Shown: positions 41,979 through 50,135, counted from the first letter of the stretch. The stretch is 64,000 nt of DNA from Mycolicibacterium sp. TY81 (GCF_018326285.1 NZ_AP023362.1:248001-312000), one strand, 5' to 3'. The notes: a model not told the origin generated them from the sequence alone. Numbers and translations are program-made.

Positions 41979-43124
41979 ATGCAGCGCAGCTTGTTCGAGG
42001 TGGATCACGACGACTTCCGGGCATCGGTACGCGAATTCGTGGCCCGCCACATCGAGCCGAATGAAGACAAGTTCATCGAGCAGCGCTACATCGACCGGGA
42101 GGTGTGGCTGGAGGCCGGCCGCAACGGGTATCTGGGGCTGGAGGTGCCCGAAGAGTACGGCGGCAGTGCCGCGGGGGACTACCGCTTCAATACCGTCCTG
42201 TGCGAGGAGCTTTCGCGCTCCAGTGCCGCGGCAGCGTCGGCGTTCACCATCCATTACGACTGTGCCGCACCGTATCTGGTCACGCTGACCACCGAGGAAC
42301 AGAAGCGCCGGTGGCTGCCGAAGTTCTGCAGCGGCGAGATGATCACCGCCATCGGGATGACCGAGCCCTCCGGTGGATCGGATCTCGCCGCGTTGAAGAC
42401 GACTGCGGTCAAGGACGGCTCCAGCTACGTCATCAACGGCTCAAAGACGTTCATCACCAATGGAACCCAGGCCGACATGGTGATCGTCGCCTCGCGAACC
42501 ACCCCGGAGAAAGGCTCCAAGGGCATCACGCTGTTCGCCGTCGAAACGGGCATGCCCGGGTTCACGCGGGGACGCAAGCTCGACAAGGTGGGCCAGCCCG
42601 AAGCGGACACCGCGGAGCTGTTCTTCGAAGACGTGCGGGTCGACGAGTCGGCGATCATCGGTGAGGTCGACCGGGGCTTCATCCACATGATGACGCTGCT
42701 GCCGCAGGAACGCATCAGCGTTGCGGTGGCCAACCTGGCGCACGCCCGGCGGATTCTGGAAGACACCGTCGAGTACGCCAAGGAGCGCAAGGCGTTCGGC
42801 CAGGCCATCGGCTCGCTGCAATGGAACAAGTTCCTGCTCGCCGAGATGGTCACCAAACTCGATGTGACGCAGGCCTATGTCGACAACTGTGTGGCGGCGC
42901 ACCTGAGTGGTGAGTTGACCGCCATCGACGCGGCGAAAGCCAAGTACTGGAGTTCGGTGGTGCAGAACGAAATTCTGGACAACTGCGTCCAGATCCACGG
43001 CGGCTACGGCTTCATGAACGAGTACCGGGTCGCCCGCGCTTGGAAGGACGCCCGCGTCACCAAGATTTGGGCGGGCTCCAACGAGATCATGCGTGAGGTC
43101 ATCGGTCGCGACCTGGGGCTGTAG
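41979..43124 (+). CDS. Acyl-CoA dehydrogenase (381 aa)
   Basis: FadE-type flavoprotein: AIGMTEPSGGSDLAALK, FITNGTQADMVIVASRT, QERISVAVANLAHARRILEDT, KERKAFGQAIGSLQ, HGGYGFMNEYRVARAWKD and WAGSNEIMREVIGRDLGL. Start at MQRSLFEVD because AAGGA lies 7 bases ahead. Like the dehydrogenase at 31.5 kb it lacks Glu at the MCAD position. Paralogue of that enzyme. Confidence 0.92.
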   Translation: MQRSLFEVDHDDFRASVREFVARHIEPNEDKFIEQRYIDREVWLEAGRNGYLGLEVPEEYGGSAAGDYRFNTVLCEELSRSSAAAASAFTIHYDCAAPYLVTLTTEEQKRRWLPKFCSGEMITAIGMTEPSGGSDLAALKTTAVKDGSSYVINGSKTFITNGTQADMVIVASRTTPEKGSKGITLFAVETGMPGFTRGRKLDKVGQPEADTAELFFEDVRVDESAIIGEVDRGFIHMMTLLPQERISVAVANLAHARRILEDTVEYAKERKAFGQAIGSLQWNKFLLAEMVTKLDVTQAYVDNCVAAHLSGELTAIDAAKAKYWSSVVQNEILDNCVQIHGGYGFMNEYRVARAWKDARVTKIWAGSNEIMREVIGRDLGL

Positions 43125-43157
43125 CCGTCGGCGCGGGCCCCGGCCCCGGACACAACA

Positions 43158-43188
43158 AAAGCCGCCGACCGTATCGGTCGGCGGCTTT
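43158..43188 (+). terminator. Intrinsic terminator
   Basis: Perfect 13-bp arms AAAGCCGCCGACC / GGTCGGCGGCTTT with loop GTATC; ends in TTT. 33 bp after the dehydrogenase stop. Confidence 0.85.
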
Positions 43189-43291
43189 GACGCTGGAGAT
43201 CACTCCGACGAGTCCCTGCGTGCGCACGCGGTTTGTGCGCAGCGGCGTCGCGCTTCGGCGCGGCGTCAGACTCGCGGGTGAACCCGCGGAA

Positions 43292-43414
43292 TCAGACAGC
43301 CTCGGCGAGGTCGGGGAACTGCTCGGACGTGTCACCCTCGATCAGGACGTCCCCGTGGTACAGGGCATCGAAATCTACTTTGATGACATCTGCGTTGGTG
43401 TCGTCGATCCACAT
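43292..43414 (-). CDS. Possible small acidic protein (40 aa)
   Basis: On the minus strand, ATG then MWIDDTNADVIKVDFDALYH and DVLIEGDTSEQFPDLAEAV, with mycobacterial-type codon use. A 7-bp perfect hairpin CGCGGGT/ACCCGCG follows its stop within a few bases. Acidic, no membrane helix. No family recognised and the ribosome site is weak. The rest of the 600-bp gap between the dehydrogenase and mmpL13 holds only the terminator and the promoter listed. Confidence 0.4.
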   Translation of the reverse strand: MWIDDTNADVIKVDFDALYHGDVLIEGDTSEQFPDLAEAV

Positions 43415-43695
43415 GTCTATGAGGCTATGTGCCGCTATTAAGAAATCTTTGAGTCACGATTCGGAAAACGTTGGCAATTCTTACCGCTGGGTAGGTTGGC
43501 CCGCCCGGACCCCTAAGTGACCCGCGGGTAGCTCACATTCCGCAAGGCCACGGGTGATCTTGATGCGCAGTCCGGGCCCATTATCGCGGCTTAGTTCACT
43601 GGCGAGTAGCAAACATGATTGCCGTCACCGGGATAGTGCCTGGTCGGTCGCCTGAACCGGACGTCAATAAATCTCGTGACAACGGTGAGCGAGCA

Positions 43696-43725
43696 TTGAC
43701 AAGCCTGAGTTATCGCCGATAACTT
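43696..43725 (+). promoter_or_regulatory. mmpL13 promoter with overlapping TetR-type operator
   Basis: TTGACA (43696-43701), 18-base spacer, TAACTT (43720-43725). The perfect 17-bp palindrome AGTTATCGCCGATAACT (43708-43724) covers the spacer and -10. A TetR gene ends the same operon, so autorepression of mmpL13-tetR is likely. Confidence 0.75.
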
Positions 43726-43750
43726 AGCGGTGTTAGCAGAAGGGGAGTGC

Positions 43751-45967
43751 ATGCTGAACCGCATCGCGTTGCTGGCCATCGCCGCGCCGAGGAGGATTCT
43801 GGCGGTGGCGGGGCTGGTCCTGATCGCCGCGGCAATCTTCGGTGTCCCGGTCGTCAAGACCCTGCCGGCAGGCGGCTTCCAGGACCCGAAGTCCGAGTCG
43901 TCGCAAGCGAGTCGGCTACTGGCCACCAAGTTCCATCAGGGCGACATGCCGATGCTGGTTACCCTCACCGCGCCTGACGGGGTGCACGGGCCGGCTGCCG
44001 CCGCGGCCGCTCGCGACATCGTCGATCACCTGAAGGCCTCGCCGCACGTCGCCTACGTGTCCTCGGCCTGGACCGTGCCACCGGCTGTGGCCGGCGACCT
44101 GATCAGCAAGGACGGCAAGTCCGGGCTGATCGTCGCCGGCATGAACGGCGGCGAGAACAACGCGCAGAGATACGCCCAGGAGCTCGCCGACCAAGTGGTC
44201 CACGACCGGCCCGGCGTCACCGTCACGGCCGGTGGCGGGGCGATCATCTACTCCCAGATCAACACCCAGACCGAACATGACCTGATGCTGATGGAATCCA
44301 TCGCGGTGCCGCTCAGCTTCCTGGTGCTGGTGTGGGTGTTCGGGGGACTGGTCGCCGCCGCGCTACCGATCCTGGTCGGCGGCCTGGCGATGACCGGCAC
44401 GCTCGCGGTGCTGCGCACCATCACGTTCTTCACCGACGTTTCCGTGTTCGCGCTGAACGTGGCGACGGCCCTCGGGCTGGCGCTCGCCATCGACTACACG
44501 TTGCTGATCATCAGCCGCTACCGCGACGAGGTCGCCGAAGGACAGCCCCGGGACCGGGCGTTGATCCGCACCATGGTGACCGCGGGACGCACCGTGTTGT
44601 TCTCCGCGATCACGGTCGGGCTCTCGATGGCCGCGATGCTGATCTTCCCGATGTACTTCCTGACGTCCATCGCCTACGCCGGCATCGCGACGGTCGCATT
44701 CGCGGCGGCCGCCGCGGTGATCGTCACGCCGGCGGCCATCTGGCTGCTCGGCGATCGGCTCGACGCCCTCAGCTTGCCGCGTCTGTTCCGGCGTGACACC
44801 ACACCCAAACCCGTGCAGGAGTTGTTCTGGTATCGCGCCGCCAAGGCGGTGATGCGCCGCTCGGTGCCGGCCGGTCTGGCCGTCGTCGCGCTGCTGTTGG
44901 TGCTGGGCGCGCCGTTCCTCGGCGCGAAATGGGGATTCCCCGACGACCGGGTGCTGCCGGCCACGGCCTCCGCACACCAGCTGGGGGACCAGTTGCGCGA
45001 CGACTTCGCCAACAACTCGGCGACCGACATCACGGCCGTCATTCCCGACGCCGCCGGGCTGAGCCCGGCCGCCTTCGACACGTATGCCGCCGACCTCTCG
45101 CGCATCGCTGCCGTCACCGAAGTGACCTCTCCCACCGGAACTTTCGTCGGCGGCCGGAAAGTCGGCCCGGCCGGTCCCAACGCGGCGATCGTCGACGGCA
45201 GTGCCTTCCTGACGATCGGCAGCAGCGCGCCGCTGTTCTCCGACGCGTCTGAGTCGCAAGTCGATGCGGTGCACGCCGTCCGCGGACCGGACGGGCGGCT
45301 CGTGCAGTTGGCCGGCGTCGCGCAGATCAGTCATGACAGCGTGCAGGCCGTCACCGACCGGTTGCCGTGGGTGCTGGCCGTCATCGCCGTCATCACGCTC
45401 GGGCTGCTGTTCCTGCTCACCGGAAGCGTGGTGCTGCCGGTGAAAGCCGTTGTGCTCAATGTTCTTTCGCTCACCGCGGCGTTCGGCGCGCTGGTCTGGA
45501 TCTTCCAGGACGGACACCTCGGCGCGCTCGGCACCACCGCGACCGGGACGCTGGCGTCCAACATGCCGGTGCTGCTGTTCTGCATCGCCTTCGGGCTCTC
45601 GATGGACTACGAGGTGTTCCTGGTCGCCCGCATCCGCGAGTTCTGGCTCGTGGAACAGGACAACGACGAGAGCGTCGCGCTCGGCCTGGCCCACACCGGC
45701 CGGGTGATCACCGCAGCCGCTCTGGTGATGTCGATTTCGTTCGGCGCGCTGATCGCCGCCGAGGTGTCGTTCATGCGAATGTTCGGGCTCGGGCTGACGA
45801 TTGCCGTCCTGGTCGATGCCACCCTCGTGCGGACGGTGCTGGTACCGGCCTTCATGCACCTCATGGGACGGTGGAACTGGTGGGCGCCGGCACCGCTGGC
45901 CCGGCTGCACAAACGCATCGGTATCAGCGAATCGGTGCCCGAACCGTCGGCATGCGGCGCGCGATGA
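43751..45967 (+). CDS. mmpL13: MmpL/RND transporter, MmpL13-like (738 aa)
   Basis: Twelve-helix RND-type transporter with two halves, each with one external domain. Helix 4 carries the proton-relay Asp-Tyr pair in GLALAIDYTLLIISRYRDE and helix 10 in AFGLSMDYEVFLVARIREF, both hallmarks of MmpL proteins. Start MLNRIALLA after AAGGGGAG. Exports lipids or drugs. In M. tuberculosis this gene is split into mmpL13a/mmpL13b (recalled); here it is intact. Coupled by ATGA to a TetR gene. Confidence 0.9.
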   Translation: MLNRIALLAIAAPRRILAVAGLVLIAAAIFGVPVVKTLPAGGFQDPKSESSQASRLLATKFHQGDMPMLVTLTAPDGVHGPAAAAAARDIVDHLKASPHVAYVSSAWTVPPAVAGDLISKDGKSGLIVAGMNGGENNAQRYAQELADQVVHDRPGVTVTAGGGAIIYSQINTQTEHDLMLMESIAVPLSFLVLVWVFGGLVAAALPILVGGLAMTGTLAVLRTITFFTDVSVFALNVATALGLALAIDYTLLIISRYRDEVAEGQPRDRALIRTMVTAGRTVLFSAITVGLSMAAMLIFPMYFLTSIAYAGIATVAFAAAAAVIVTPAAIWLLGDRLDALSLPRLFRRDTTPKPVQELFWYRAAKAVMRRSVPAGLAVVALLLVLGAPFLGAKWGFPDDRVLPATASAHQLGDQLRDDFANNSATDITAVIPDAAGLSPAAFDTYAADLSRIAAVTEVTSPTGTFVGGRKVGPAGPNAAIVDGSAFLTIGSSAPLFSDASESQVDAVHAVRGPDGRLVQLAGVAQISHDSVQAVTDRLPWVLAVIAVITLGLLFLLTGSVVLPVKAVVLNVLSLTAAFGALVWIFQDGHLGALGTTATGTLASNMPVLLFCIAFGLSMDYEVFLVARIREFWLVEQDNDESVALGLAHTGRVITAAALVMSISFGALIAAEVSFMRMFGLGLTIAVLVDATLVRTVLVPAFMHLMGRWNWWAPAPLARLHKRIGISESVPEPSACGAR

Positions 45968-46632
45968 CAGCGGCCAGACGGCGCCGTGCCCCGCGCGGCT
46001 CCGGAGACCAGCTGCGCGACGAAATCCTTGATGCGGCAACCGAATTGCTGCTGGAAACGGGCAGCGCCAAGGAGGTGTCCATCCGGTCGGTCTCGCAGCG
46101 GGTGGGCGTCACCCCGCCATCGATCTACCTGCATTTCGCCGACAAGGACGCCTTGCTGGACGCGGTGTGCGGCCGGTACTTCGAGCGACTGGACGCCGTG
46201 ATGCAGCAGGTGGCCGCCGAGCAACCGACGACCATCGACCGGCTGCGCGCGCAAGGGCTGGCATACGTCCGGTTCGCCCGCCAGAACCCCGAGCTCTACC
46301 GGATCGCCATGATGTCCGAGGGACATCCGGACAGCGACGTGGACCAGGCCCTTAACACCGCGGCGTTCGTGCACATGCGGGATTCGGTGCAGGCACTGAT
46401 GGACGAGGGCAGCTATCCGGCCGGCGACGTGACGGTGACGGCGCTCGGGTTGTGGACGGTGGCGCACGGTCTGGCGGCGTTGTTCATCTCGCGGCCGTAT
46501 CTACCGTTCGGTGATCTCGAGGAGTTCGCGGACCGGGTACTCAGCGCCGCGTGCCTCGGTGGCATGGTGAGAGGACTGGGCGGACCCGACGTGGCGCCGC
46601 AACAGCTGGTCGAGCGACTGAAAGGTTCCTGA
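45964..46632 (+). CDS. TetR family regulator (222 aa)
   Basis: HTH region LRDEILDAATELLLETG, VSIRSVSQRVGVTPPSIYLHFADKDALLDAVC in order, with the YLHFADK signature. C-terminal domain of the TetR_C_13/WHG kind. ATGA overlap with mmpL13 and the palindrome at the operon promoter point to feedback control of the exporter. Confidence 0.9.
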   Translation: MTAARRRRAPRGSGDQLRDEILDAATELLLETGSAKEVSIRSVSQRVGVTPPSIYLHFADKDALLDAVCGRYFERLDAVMQQVAAEQPTTIDRLRAQGLAYVRFARQNPELYRIAMMSEGHPDSDVDQALNTAAFVHMRDSVQALMDEGSYPAGDVTVTALGLWTVAHGLAALFISRPYLPFGDLEEFADRVLSAACLGGMVRGLGGPDVAPQQLVERLKGS

Positions 46633-46634
46633 CG

Positions 46635-47264
46635 ATGACCGACACCTCGGTGGACAACCCGTTCTTCGCCCGCATGTGGATCGCGATGTCGTCGCGCGAA
46701 CGCAAGTTCATGACCAGACTGCGGCAGGAGAACCTGGCCGGGCTCCGCGGCCGGGTGCTGGAGATCGGTGCCGGAACCGGAACCAACTTCGCCTTCTACC
46801 CGGACACCGTGACCGAGGTGGTGGCCGTCGAGCCGGAGGTCCGGCTGGCGCCGCTGGCCCGGCAGGCGGCGCTGACCGCGCCGGTGCCGGTGACGGTCCG
46901 CACCGAGACCGTCGAGAACTTCGACGGCGACGATCTTTTCGACGCCGTGGTGTGCTCCCTGGTGCTGTGCTCGGTCGACCAGCCGGAAAGTGTGCTGCGG
47001 CAGGTGTATTCACGCCTCAAGCCCGGTGGTGAGCTGCGCTACTTCGAGCACGTCGCCAGCGGCGGGGTGCGGGGCCGGGTGCAGCGCTTCCTGGATTCGA
47101 CGTTCTGGCCCAAGATTTCCGGCAACTGTCACGCACACCGGGAAACCGAGCAGAGCATCGTCGGTGCGGGTTTCGAGGTTTCGGATGCCCGGCGCGTGCT
47201 GATGCTGCCGGGCTGGGTGCCGCTGGCCGAGGTGGCGCTGGGCCGCGCCGTCAGGCCTGCTTGA
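46635..47264 (+). CDS. Class I methyltransferase (209 aa)
   Basis: GRVLEIGAGTGTNFAFYP (motif I), VVAVEPEVRLAPLARQA, LFDAVVCSLVLCSVDQP (motif II), LKPGGELRYFEHVASG. Resembles phosphatidylethanolamine N-methyltransferase-like/methyltransf_11 enzymes. Third gene of the mmpL13-tetR operon; matches Rv1147 by position. May modify the lipid exported by MmpL13 (inference). Confidence 0.88.
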   Translation: MTDTSVDNPFFARMWIAMSSRERKFMTRLRQENLAGLRGRVLEIGAGTGTNFAFYPDTVTEVVAVEPEVRLAPLARQAALTAPVPVTVRTETVENFDGDDLFDAVVCSLVLCSVDQPESVLRQVYSRLKPGGELRYFEHVASGGVRGRVQRFLDSTFWPKISGNCHAHRETEQSIVGAGFEVSDARRVLMLPGWVPLAEVALGRAVRPA

Positions 47265-47979
47265 TCGTCGGCAGCAGTTCGGGCAACCGCTGCAGCAGCG
47301 TCGGCAGTGCGGTGGCCGCCGTTTCGCGCAGGGATACCGTGGCCTGATCCGAGAACGGGGTCGGCTTCGGGTTCACCTCGATGACCGGAATGCCCTGCTG
47401 CACCGCGGCTTCCGGCAATGACGCCGCCGGGTACACCACCGACGACGTGCCGACGGTGATGACCAGGTCGGCCGCGCTGACCGCGGCGACGGAGTTGTTC
47501 CACGCGTCGGAGGGCAGGTTCTCGCCGAACCAGACCACATTGGGCCGCACCAAGCCGCCGCAGTAGCACTCCGGCGGTTCGATGGCGATCTCGGGCTCCG
47601 GCATCGGCGGCAACGTACCTTCGAATTCGGCTTTGCAACTGTCGCAGTGGAAGTGGAACAGGCTGCCGTGCAGATGATGGACCCGTGTGCTGCCGGCCCG
47701 CTCATGCAGGTTGTCGATGTTCTGGGTGACGATGTCGACCTCGGTGTAGTCCTGCCACGCGGCGACCGCGCGGTGCCCGTCATTCGGGGATACATTGCCC
47801 ATCATGTGATGGCGCCACAGATACCAGGCGAACACTCGCTCGGGGTGGCGGCGCCAGGCGTCCGAGCTGGAAATTTCGTAGGGGTCGGTGTTGGCCCACA
47901 GGCCGGTCTCGGCATCCCGGAAGGTCGGCACGCCACTGTCGGCGGACATTCCCGCACCGCTGAACACCGTCACCCGCAT
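47251..47979 (-). CDS. cobB: Sirtuin NAD-dependent protein deacylase (242 aa)
   Basis: [14 protein letters not shown] (8-21), [12 protein letters not shown], catalytic His104 in HLHGS and zinc ligands Cys112, Cys115, Cys138, Cys140. Tyr53 and Arg56 (YLWR) form the YxxR pocket of class III sirtuins, which prefer succinyl/malonyl-lysine over acetyl-lysine. Matches Rv1151c by position and length. Overlaps the methyltransferase 3' end by 14 bp. Confidence 0.95.
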   Translation of the reverse strand: MRVTVFSGAGMSADSGVPTFRDAETGLWANTDPYEISSSDAWRRHPERVFAWYLWRHHMMGNVSPNDGHRAVAAWQDYTEVDIVTQNIDNLHERAGSTRVHHLHGSLFHFHCDSCKAEFEGTLPPMPEPEIAIEPPECYCGGLVRPNVVWFGENLPSDAWNNSVAAVSAADLVITVGTSSVVYPAASLPEAAVQQGIPVIEVNPKPTPFSDQATVSLRETAATALPTLLQRLPELLPTIKQA

Positions 47980-48040
47980 TGGACCACGTTATCGGGTTCT
48001 GGGTGATCTGGGCCACCTCGTCATCGGTCATACTCGGCTG

Positions 48041-48403
48041 GTGACCGATTTCGGTGAGTGGGTGCGCCTCGATCCGCACGCGGGGCCGTTGTTCGACCAG
48101 TTGCGGCTGCAGATCATCGAAGCCATTCGTGCTGGGCGTCTGTCCGCCGGCACCCGACTGCCCACCGTGCGCGAGCTGGCCGGCACGCTGGGAATGGCGG
48201 CCAACACCGTCGCCCGCGCCTACCGTGAACTCGAGACCGCCGGGGTCCTCGAAACCCGCGGGAGATCAGGAACTTTCGTCGCGGCTGCGGATCCGGCTGC
48301 CGCAGCGATGGTGGACGCGGCCAATGCGTTCGCCGACACCGCCCGGGCGTTGGGCGTGCTGAAAGCCGACGCGCTGCGGTATCTGGACGCGGCGTTCGAG
48401 TAG
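48041..48403 (+). CDS. Small GntR (YtrA type) regulator (120 aa)
   Basis: Winged [67 protein letters not shown] in order, with only a short C-terminal helix pair, as in YtrA-like GntR proteins. GTG start. Matches Rv1152 (121 aa, recalled). Divergent from the sirtuin. Confidence 0.9.
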   Translation: MTDFGEWVRLDPHAGPLFDQLRLQIIEAIRAGRLSAGTRLPTVRELAGTLGMAANTVARAYRELETAGVLETRGRSGTFVAAADPAAAAMVDAANAFADTARALGVLKADALRYLDAAFE

Positions 48404-48417
48404 GGCGGGGGCGGTCT

Positions 48418-48479
48418 TCGCGAGTGTGCGTGTGGAGTGCCGATTTCGCGGATCCGACGAGCTGTGTGCACGCTCGCGC
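48418..48479. repeat. Dispersed palindromic motif, copy near tRNA array
   Basis: TCGCGAGTGTGC and GCACGCTCGCGCG flank CGATTTCGCGGATCCG, which is the reverse complement of the motif at 37922-37937. The same order of parts appears at 37.9 kb in reverse, so both are copies of one intergenic repeat. No gene lies between here and the first tRNA. Confidence 0.6.
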
Positions 48480-48513
48480 GTCAGGTCCAGATTGCTGCTG
48501 GGCTTCCCATGGG

Positions 48514-48587
48514 TGCGCAGGACGGGGATTGAACCCGCGGCATCCGTCTTATAAGGACGGCGCTCTGACCAACTGAGCTACCTGCGC
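48514..48587 (-). tRNA. tRNA-Ile(TAT)
   Basis: Acceptor GCGCAGG/CCTGCGC, D arm GCTC..GAGC, anticodon stem CCGTC/GACGG with loop CTTATAA and anticodon TAT (reads AUA), T arm GCGGGTTCAATCCCCGT, discriminator A. A UAU anticodon is rare in bacteria, which normally use a lysidine-modified CAT tRNA for AUA. Last gene of the array. Confidence 0.93.
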
Positions 48588-48592
48588 ATGCG

Positions 48593-48664
48593 CGCCCCTG
48601 GAGAGATTCGAACTCCCAGCCATCTGCGTCGAAAGCAGGTGCTCTTCCGTTGAGCTACAGGGGC
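48593..48664 (-). tRNA. tRNA-Arg(TCG)
   Basis: Acceptor GCCCCTG/CAGGGGC, anticodon loop TTTCGAC (anticodon TCG, reads CGA), one mismatch at the outer anticodon-stem pair, T arm GGGAGTTCGAATCTCTC, discriminator G. Normal length; CCA not encoded. Confidence 0.92.
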
Positions 48665-48670
48665 ATTTGG

Positions 48671-48755
48671 CGGAGGCGGCGGGAGTCGAACCCACAACCG
48701 CTGGACAGCGGCCACGGCTTAGCAAGCCGCTGCATTACCGTTCTGCCACGCCTCC
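48671..48755 (-). tRNA. tRNA-Ser(GCT)
   Basis: Acceptor GGAGGCG/CGCCTCC, anticodon loop TTGCTAA (GCT, reads AGC/AGU), long variable arm, discriminator G, and CCA encoded directly after it. Confidence 0.92.
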
Positions 48756-48759
48756 GTGG

Positions 48760-48833
48760 TTGTCCGGGATGGGCATGAACCACCTGCCTCCGCCGTATCA
48801 GAGCGGCGCTCTCACCAGATGAGCTACCGGACA
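48760..48833 (-). tRNA. tRNA-Ile(GAT)
   Basis: Acceptor TGTCCGG/CCGGACA (unusual 5' U-A pair), anticodon loop CTGATAC (GAT), stem CCGCT/GGCGG, T loop TTCATGC, discriminator A, CCA encoded. The array thus has two isoleucine tRNAs. Confidence 0.88.
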
Positions 48834-48843
48834 TTGGGTTAGT

Positions 48844-48882
48844 GCCGCGGATTGCAGTCAGTGGGTGACTGCAATCCGCGGC
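48844..48882. repeat. Perfect 17-bp hairpin inside the tRNA array
   Basis: Arms GCCGCGGATTGCAGTCA / TGACTGCAATCCGCGGC, 5-base loop, between tRNA-His and tRNA-Ile(GAT). No U-run on the minus strand. Could be an RNase III processing site, a partial terminator or an intruding repeat. Confidence 0.75.
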
Positions 48883-48896
48883 GTTGTCGACGTTGG

Positions 48897-48971
48897 GGTG
48901 TGCGACGGGACTCGAACCCGCAAAGCCTGCGGATCACAACCTGGGGCCTCGACCGCTTCGGCATCGCACAC
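48897..48971 (-). tRNA. tRNA-His(GTG), poor anticodon stem
   Basis: Acceptor GTGTGCG/CGCACAC with discriminator C, as required for His identity, and CCA encoded. Loop TTGTGAT gives GTG. The anticodon stem CCAGG/CCGCA pairs only at the two inner positions, and no G-1 is encoded (base before is T). T arm is normal. Possibly a decayed or unusual tRNA. Confidence 0.7.
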
Positions 48972-48973
48972 AG

Positions 48974-49058
48974 CGGAAGACAGAGGAGTCGAACCCCAGG
49001 GCTTTCACCCCGCGCCCGTTTTCGAAACGGGATGTGCCACCACGGCGCGCTGTCTTCC
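48974..49058 (-). tRNA. tRNA-Ser(CGA)
   Basis: Acceptor GGAAGAC/GTCTTCC, anticodon stem CCCGT/ACGGG with loop TTCGAAA (CGA, reads UCG), long variable arm, T arm GGGGTTCGACTCCTC, discriminator G. Only 2 bp from tRNA-His. Confidence 0.92.
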
Positions 49059-49063
49059 TGAAG

Positions 49064-49135
49064 CTGACCCGCCAGGATTCGAACCTGAACCGGCTGAACC
49101 AAAATCAGCAGTGCTACCGGTTACACCACGGGTCA
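49064..49135 (-). tRNA. tRNA-Gln(TTG)
   Basis: Acceptor TGACCCG/CGGGTCA, anticodon stem GCTGA/TCAGC with loop TTTTGGT (TTG, reads CAA), T arm CAGGTTCGAATCCTG, discriminator G. The 5' U-A pair is typical for Gln tRNAs. Confidence 0.92.
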
Positions 49136-49139
49136 TCGG

Positions 49140-49223
49140 TGCGTGCGGAGGGATTCGAACCCCCTGTGCCTGAAGGCCTCTGGTTTACAGCCAGGTGCGA
49201 CACTCCCGCGTCGCCGCGCACGC
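49140..49223 (-). tRNA. tRNA-Tyr(GTA)
   Basis: Acceptor GCGTGCG/CGCACGC, anticodon loop CTGTAAA (GTA), long variable arm as in bacterial Tyr tRNAs, T arm GGGGGTTCGAATCCCTC, discriminator A. Confidence 0.92.
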
Positions 49224-49227
49224 GTTG

Positions 49228-49300
49228 CTACCCCGGCAGGAGTCGAACCTGCAACCTACTCCGTAACAGGGAGCTGCTCTGCCAGTTGAGCTACGGGGCA
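49228..49300 (-). tRNA. tRNA-Asn(GTT)
   Basis: Acceptor TGCCCCG/CGGGGTA (one G-U), anticodon stem GCTCC/GGAGT with loop CTGTTAC (GTT), T arm GCAGGTTCGACTCCTGC, discriminator G. Confidence 0.92.
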
Positions 49301-49358
49301 ACATGTTTCGTCGTGGCGGGGCGAGAGGTGATGGACCTCCCGCCCCGCCCGACGGGTT

Positions 49359-49853
49359 TCAAACCAACTCGGGGACCCGGTAGCGATCCCGATCGCGGGG
49401 TTCGTAGGGCTCCCAGAGCAACCGCATCCCGGCTTCCTCCGGCGTGCGGTCACTCTTGCGACCGTTGCACGGCGCGCACGCCGCAATGAGGTTCAGCCAG
49501 GAGTCTTGCCCGCCTCGCGACACCGGCTCGATGTGATCCACCGTGTCGCCATGGCCACCGCAATAGCCGCAGGTGTAGCCGTCGCGAGCCAGGACGCCGT
49601 CACGCGTGACCCGGTTGTGCGGCCGGTACGGCACGTGGACGTACTGATGTAGCGCGACGGATGCGGGCAGCTCGATCACGGTCGAGGGGCTGTGTATGTG
49701 CACGGCCGGGCTGTGGCGTTCGATCACATGGACCGAACCCCGCAGCAGCAGCCGAACCGCCTCCTGCCAGGTCACGTGGGTCAGCACGCGGTAGTCGGCG
49801 TTGTACACCGCCACGGCCCGGTGACTGGCCTTGCGTTGTCGGAAATGCCTCAT
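49359..49853 (-). CDS. HNH endonuclease inside the tRNA array (164 aa)
   Basis: C-terminal HNH domain: CGYCGGHGDTVDHIEPVSRG, then NLIAACAPCNGRKSDRTPEEAG with paired CxxC zinc ligands and the DH..N..H/N core. N-terminal ~90 residues (RHFRQRKASHRAVAVYNADY, QEAVRLLLRGSVHVI) match actinobacterial McrA-like HNH proteins. AAGGAGG ribosome site. Free-standing HNH genes are frequent in mobile tRNA arrays and could promote spread of the array; inference. Confidence 0.92.
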   Translation of the reverse strand: MRHFRQRKASHRAVAVYNADYRVLTHVTWQEAVRLLLRGSVHVIERHSPAVHIHSPSTVIELPASVALHQYVHVPYRPHNRVTRDGVLARDGYTCGYCGGHGDTVDHIEPVSRGGQDSWLNLIAACAPCNGRKSDRTPEEAGMRLLWEPYEPRDRDRYRVPELV

Positions 49854-49897
49854 GCCGCGTGCCTCCTTTCTGATTGATCTTGCGGGCAAGTGGTTGG

Positions 49898-49970
49898 CGC
49901 GGATGGCAGGACTCGAACCTGCAACCTGCGGCTTTGGAGACCGATGCCCTACCGATTGAGCCACATCCGC
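49898..49970 (-). tRNA. tRNA-Trp(CCA)
   Basis: Acceptor GCGGATG/CATCCGC, anticodon loop CTCCAAA (CCA), stem TCGGT/GCCGC with a mismatch at the outer pair, T arm GCAGGTTCGAGTCCTGC, discriminator G, CCA encoded. Confidence 0.9.
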
Positions 49971-49974
49971 ATCG

Positions 49975-50047
49975 AACCGGTGACGAGACTCGAACTCGCC
50001 CTTTCAGTTTGGAAGACTGACGTGCAAACCAGTTACACCGCACCGGC
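49975..50047 (-). tRNA. tRNA-Gly(TCC)
   Basis: Acceptor GCCGGTG/CACCGGT, anticodon stem TCAGT/ACTGA with loop CTTCCAA (TCC, reads GGA), T arm GCGAGTTCGAGTCTCGT, discriminator U. Confidence 0.92.
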
Positions 50048-50060
50048 GGGAAAAGCAACG

Positions 50061-50132
50061 TACGCCGTGAGGGTTTCGATCCCCCGTCTCCAGATTAAGA
50101 GTCTGGTGCTATCCCAACTCAGCTAACGGCGC
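50061..50132 (-). tRNA. tRNA-Lys(CTT)
   Basis: Acceptor GCGCCGT/ACGGCGT, anticodon stem CCAGA/TCTGG with loop CTCTTAA (CTT, reads AAG). The T loop ATCGAAA has A in place of the usual first T. Discriminator A. Confidence 0.88.
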
Positions 50133-50135
50133 ATG

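Noticed and set aside
48884..49489. 201-codon plus-strand frame across the tRNA array
   Set aside because: It is the antisense of at least five tRNA genes; the repeated LEPAK/EPP/FEPP-like pieces are T-arm sequence translated.
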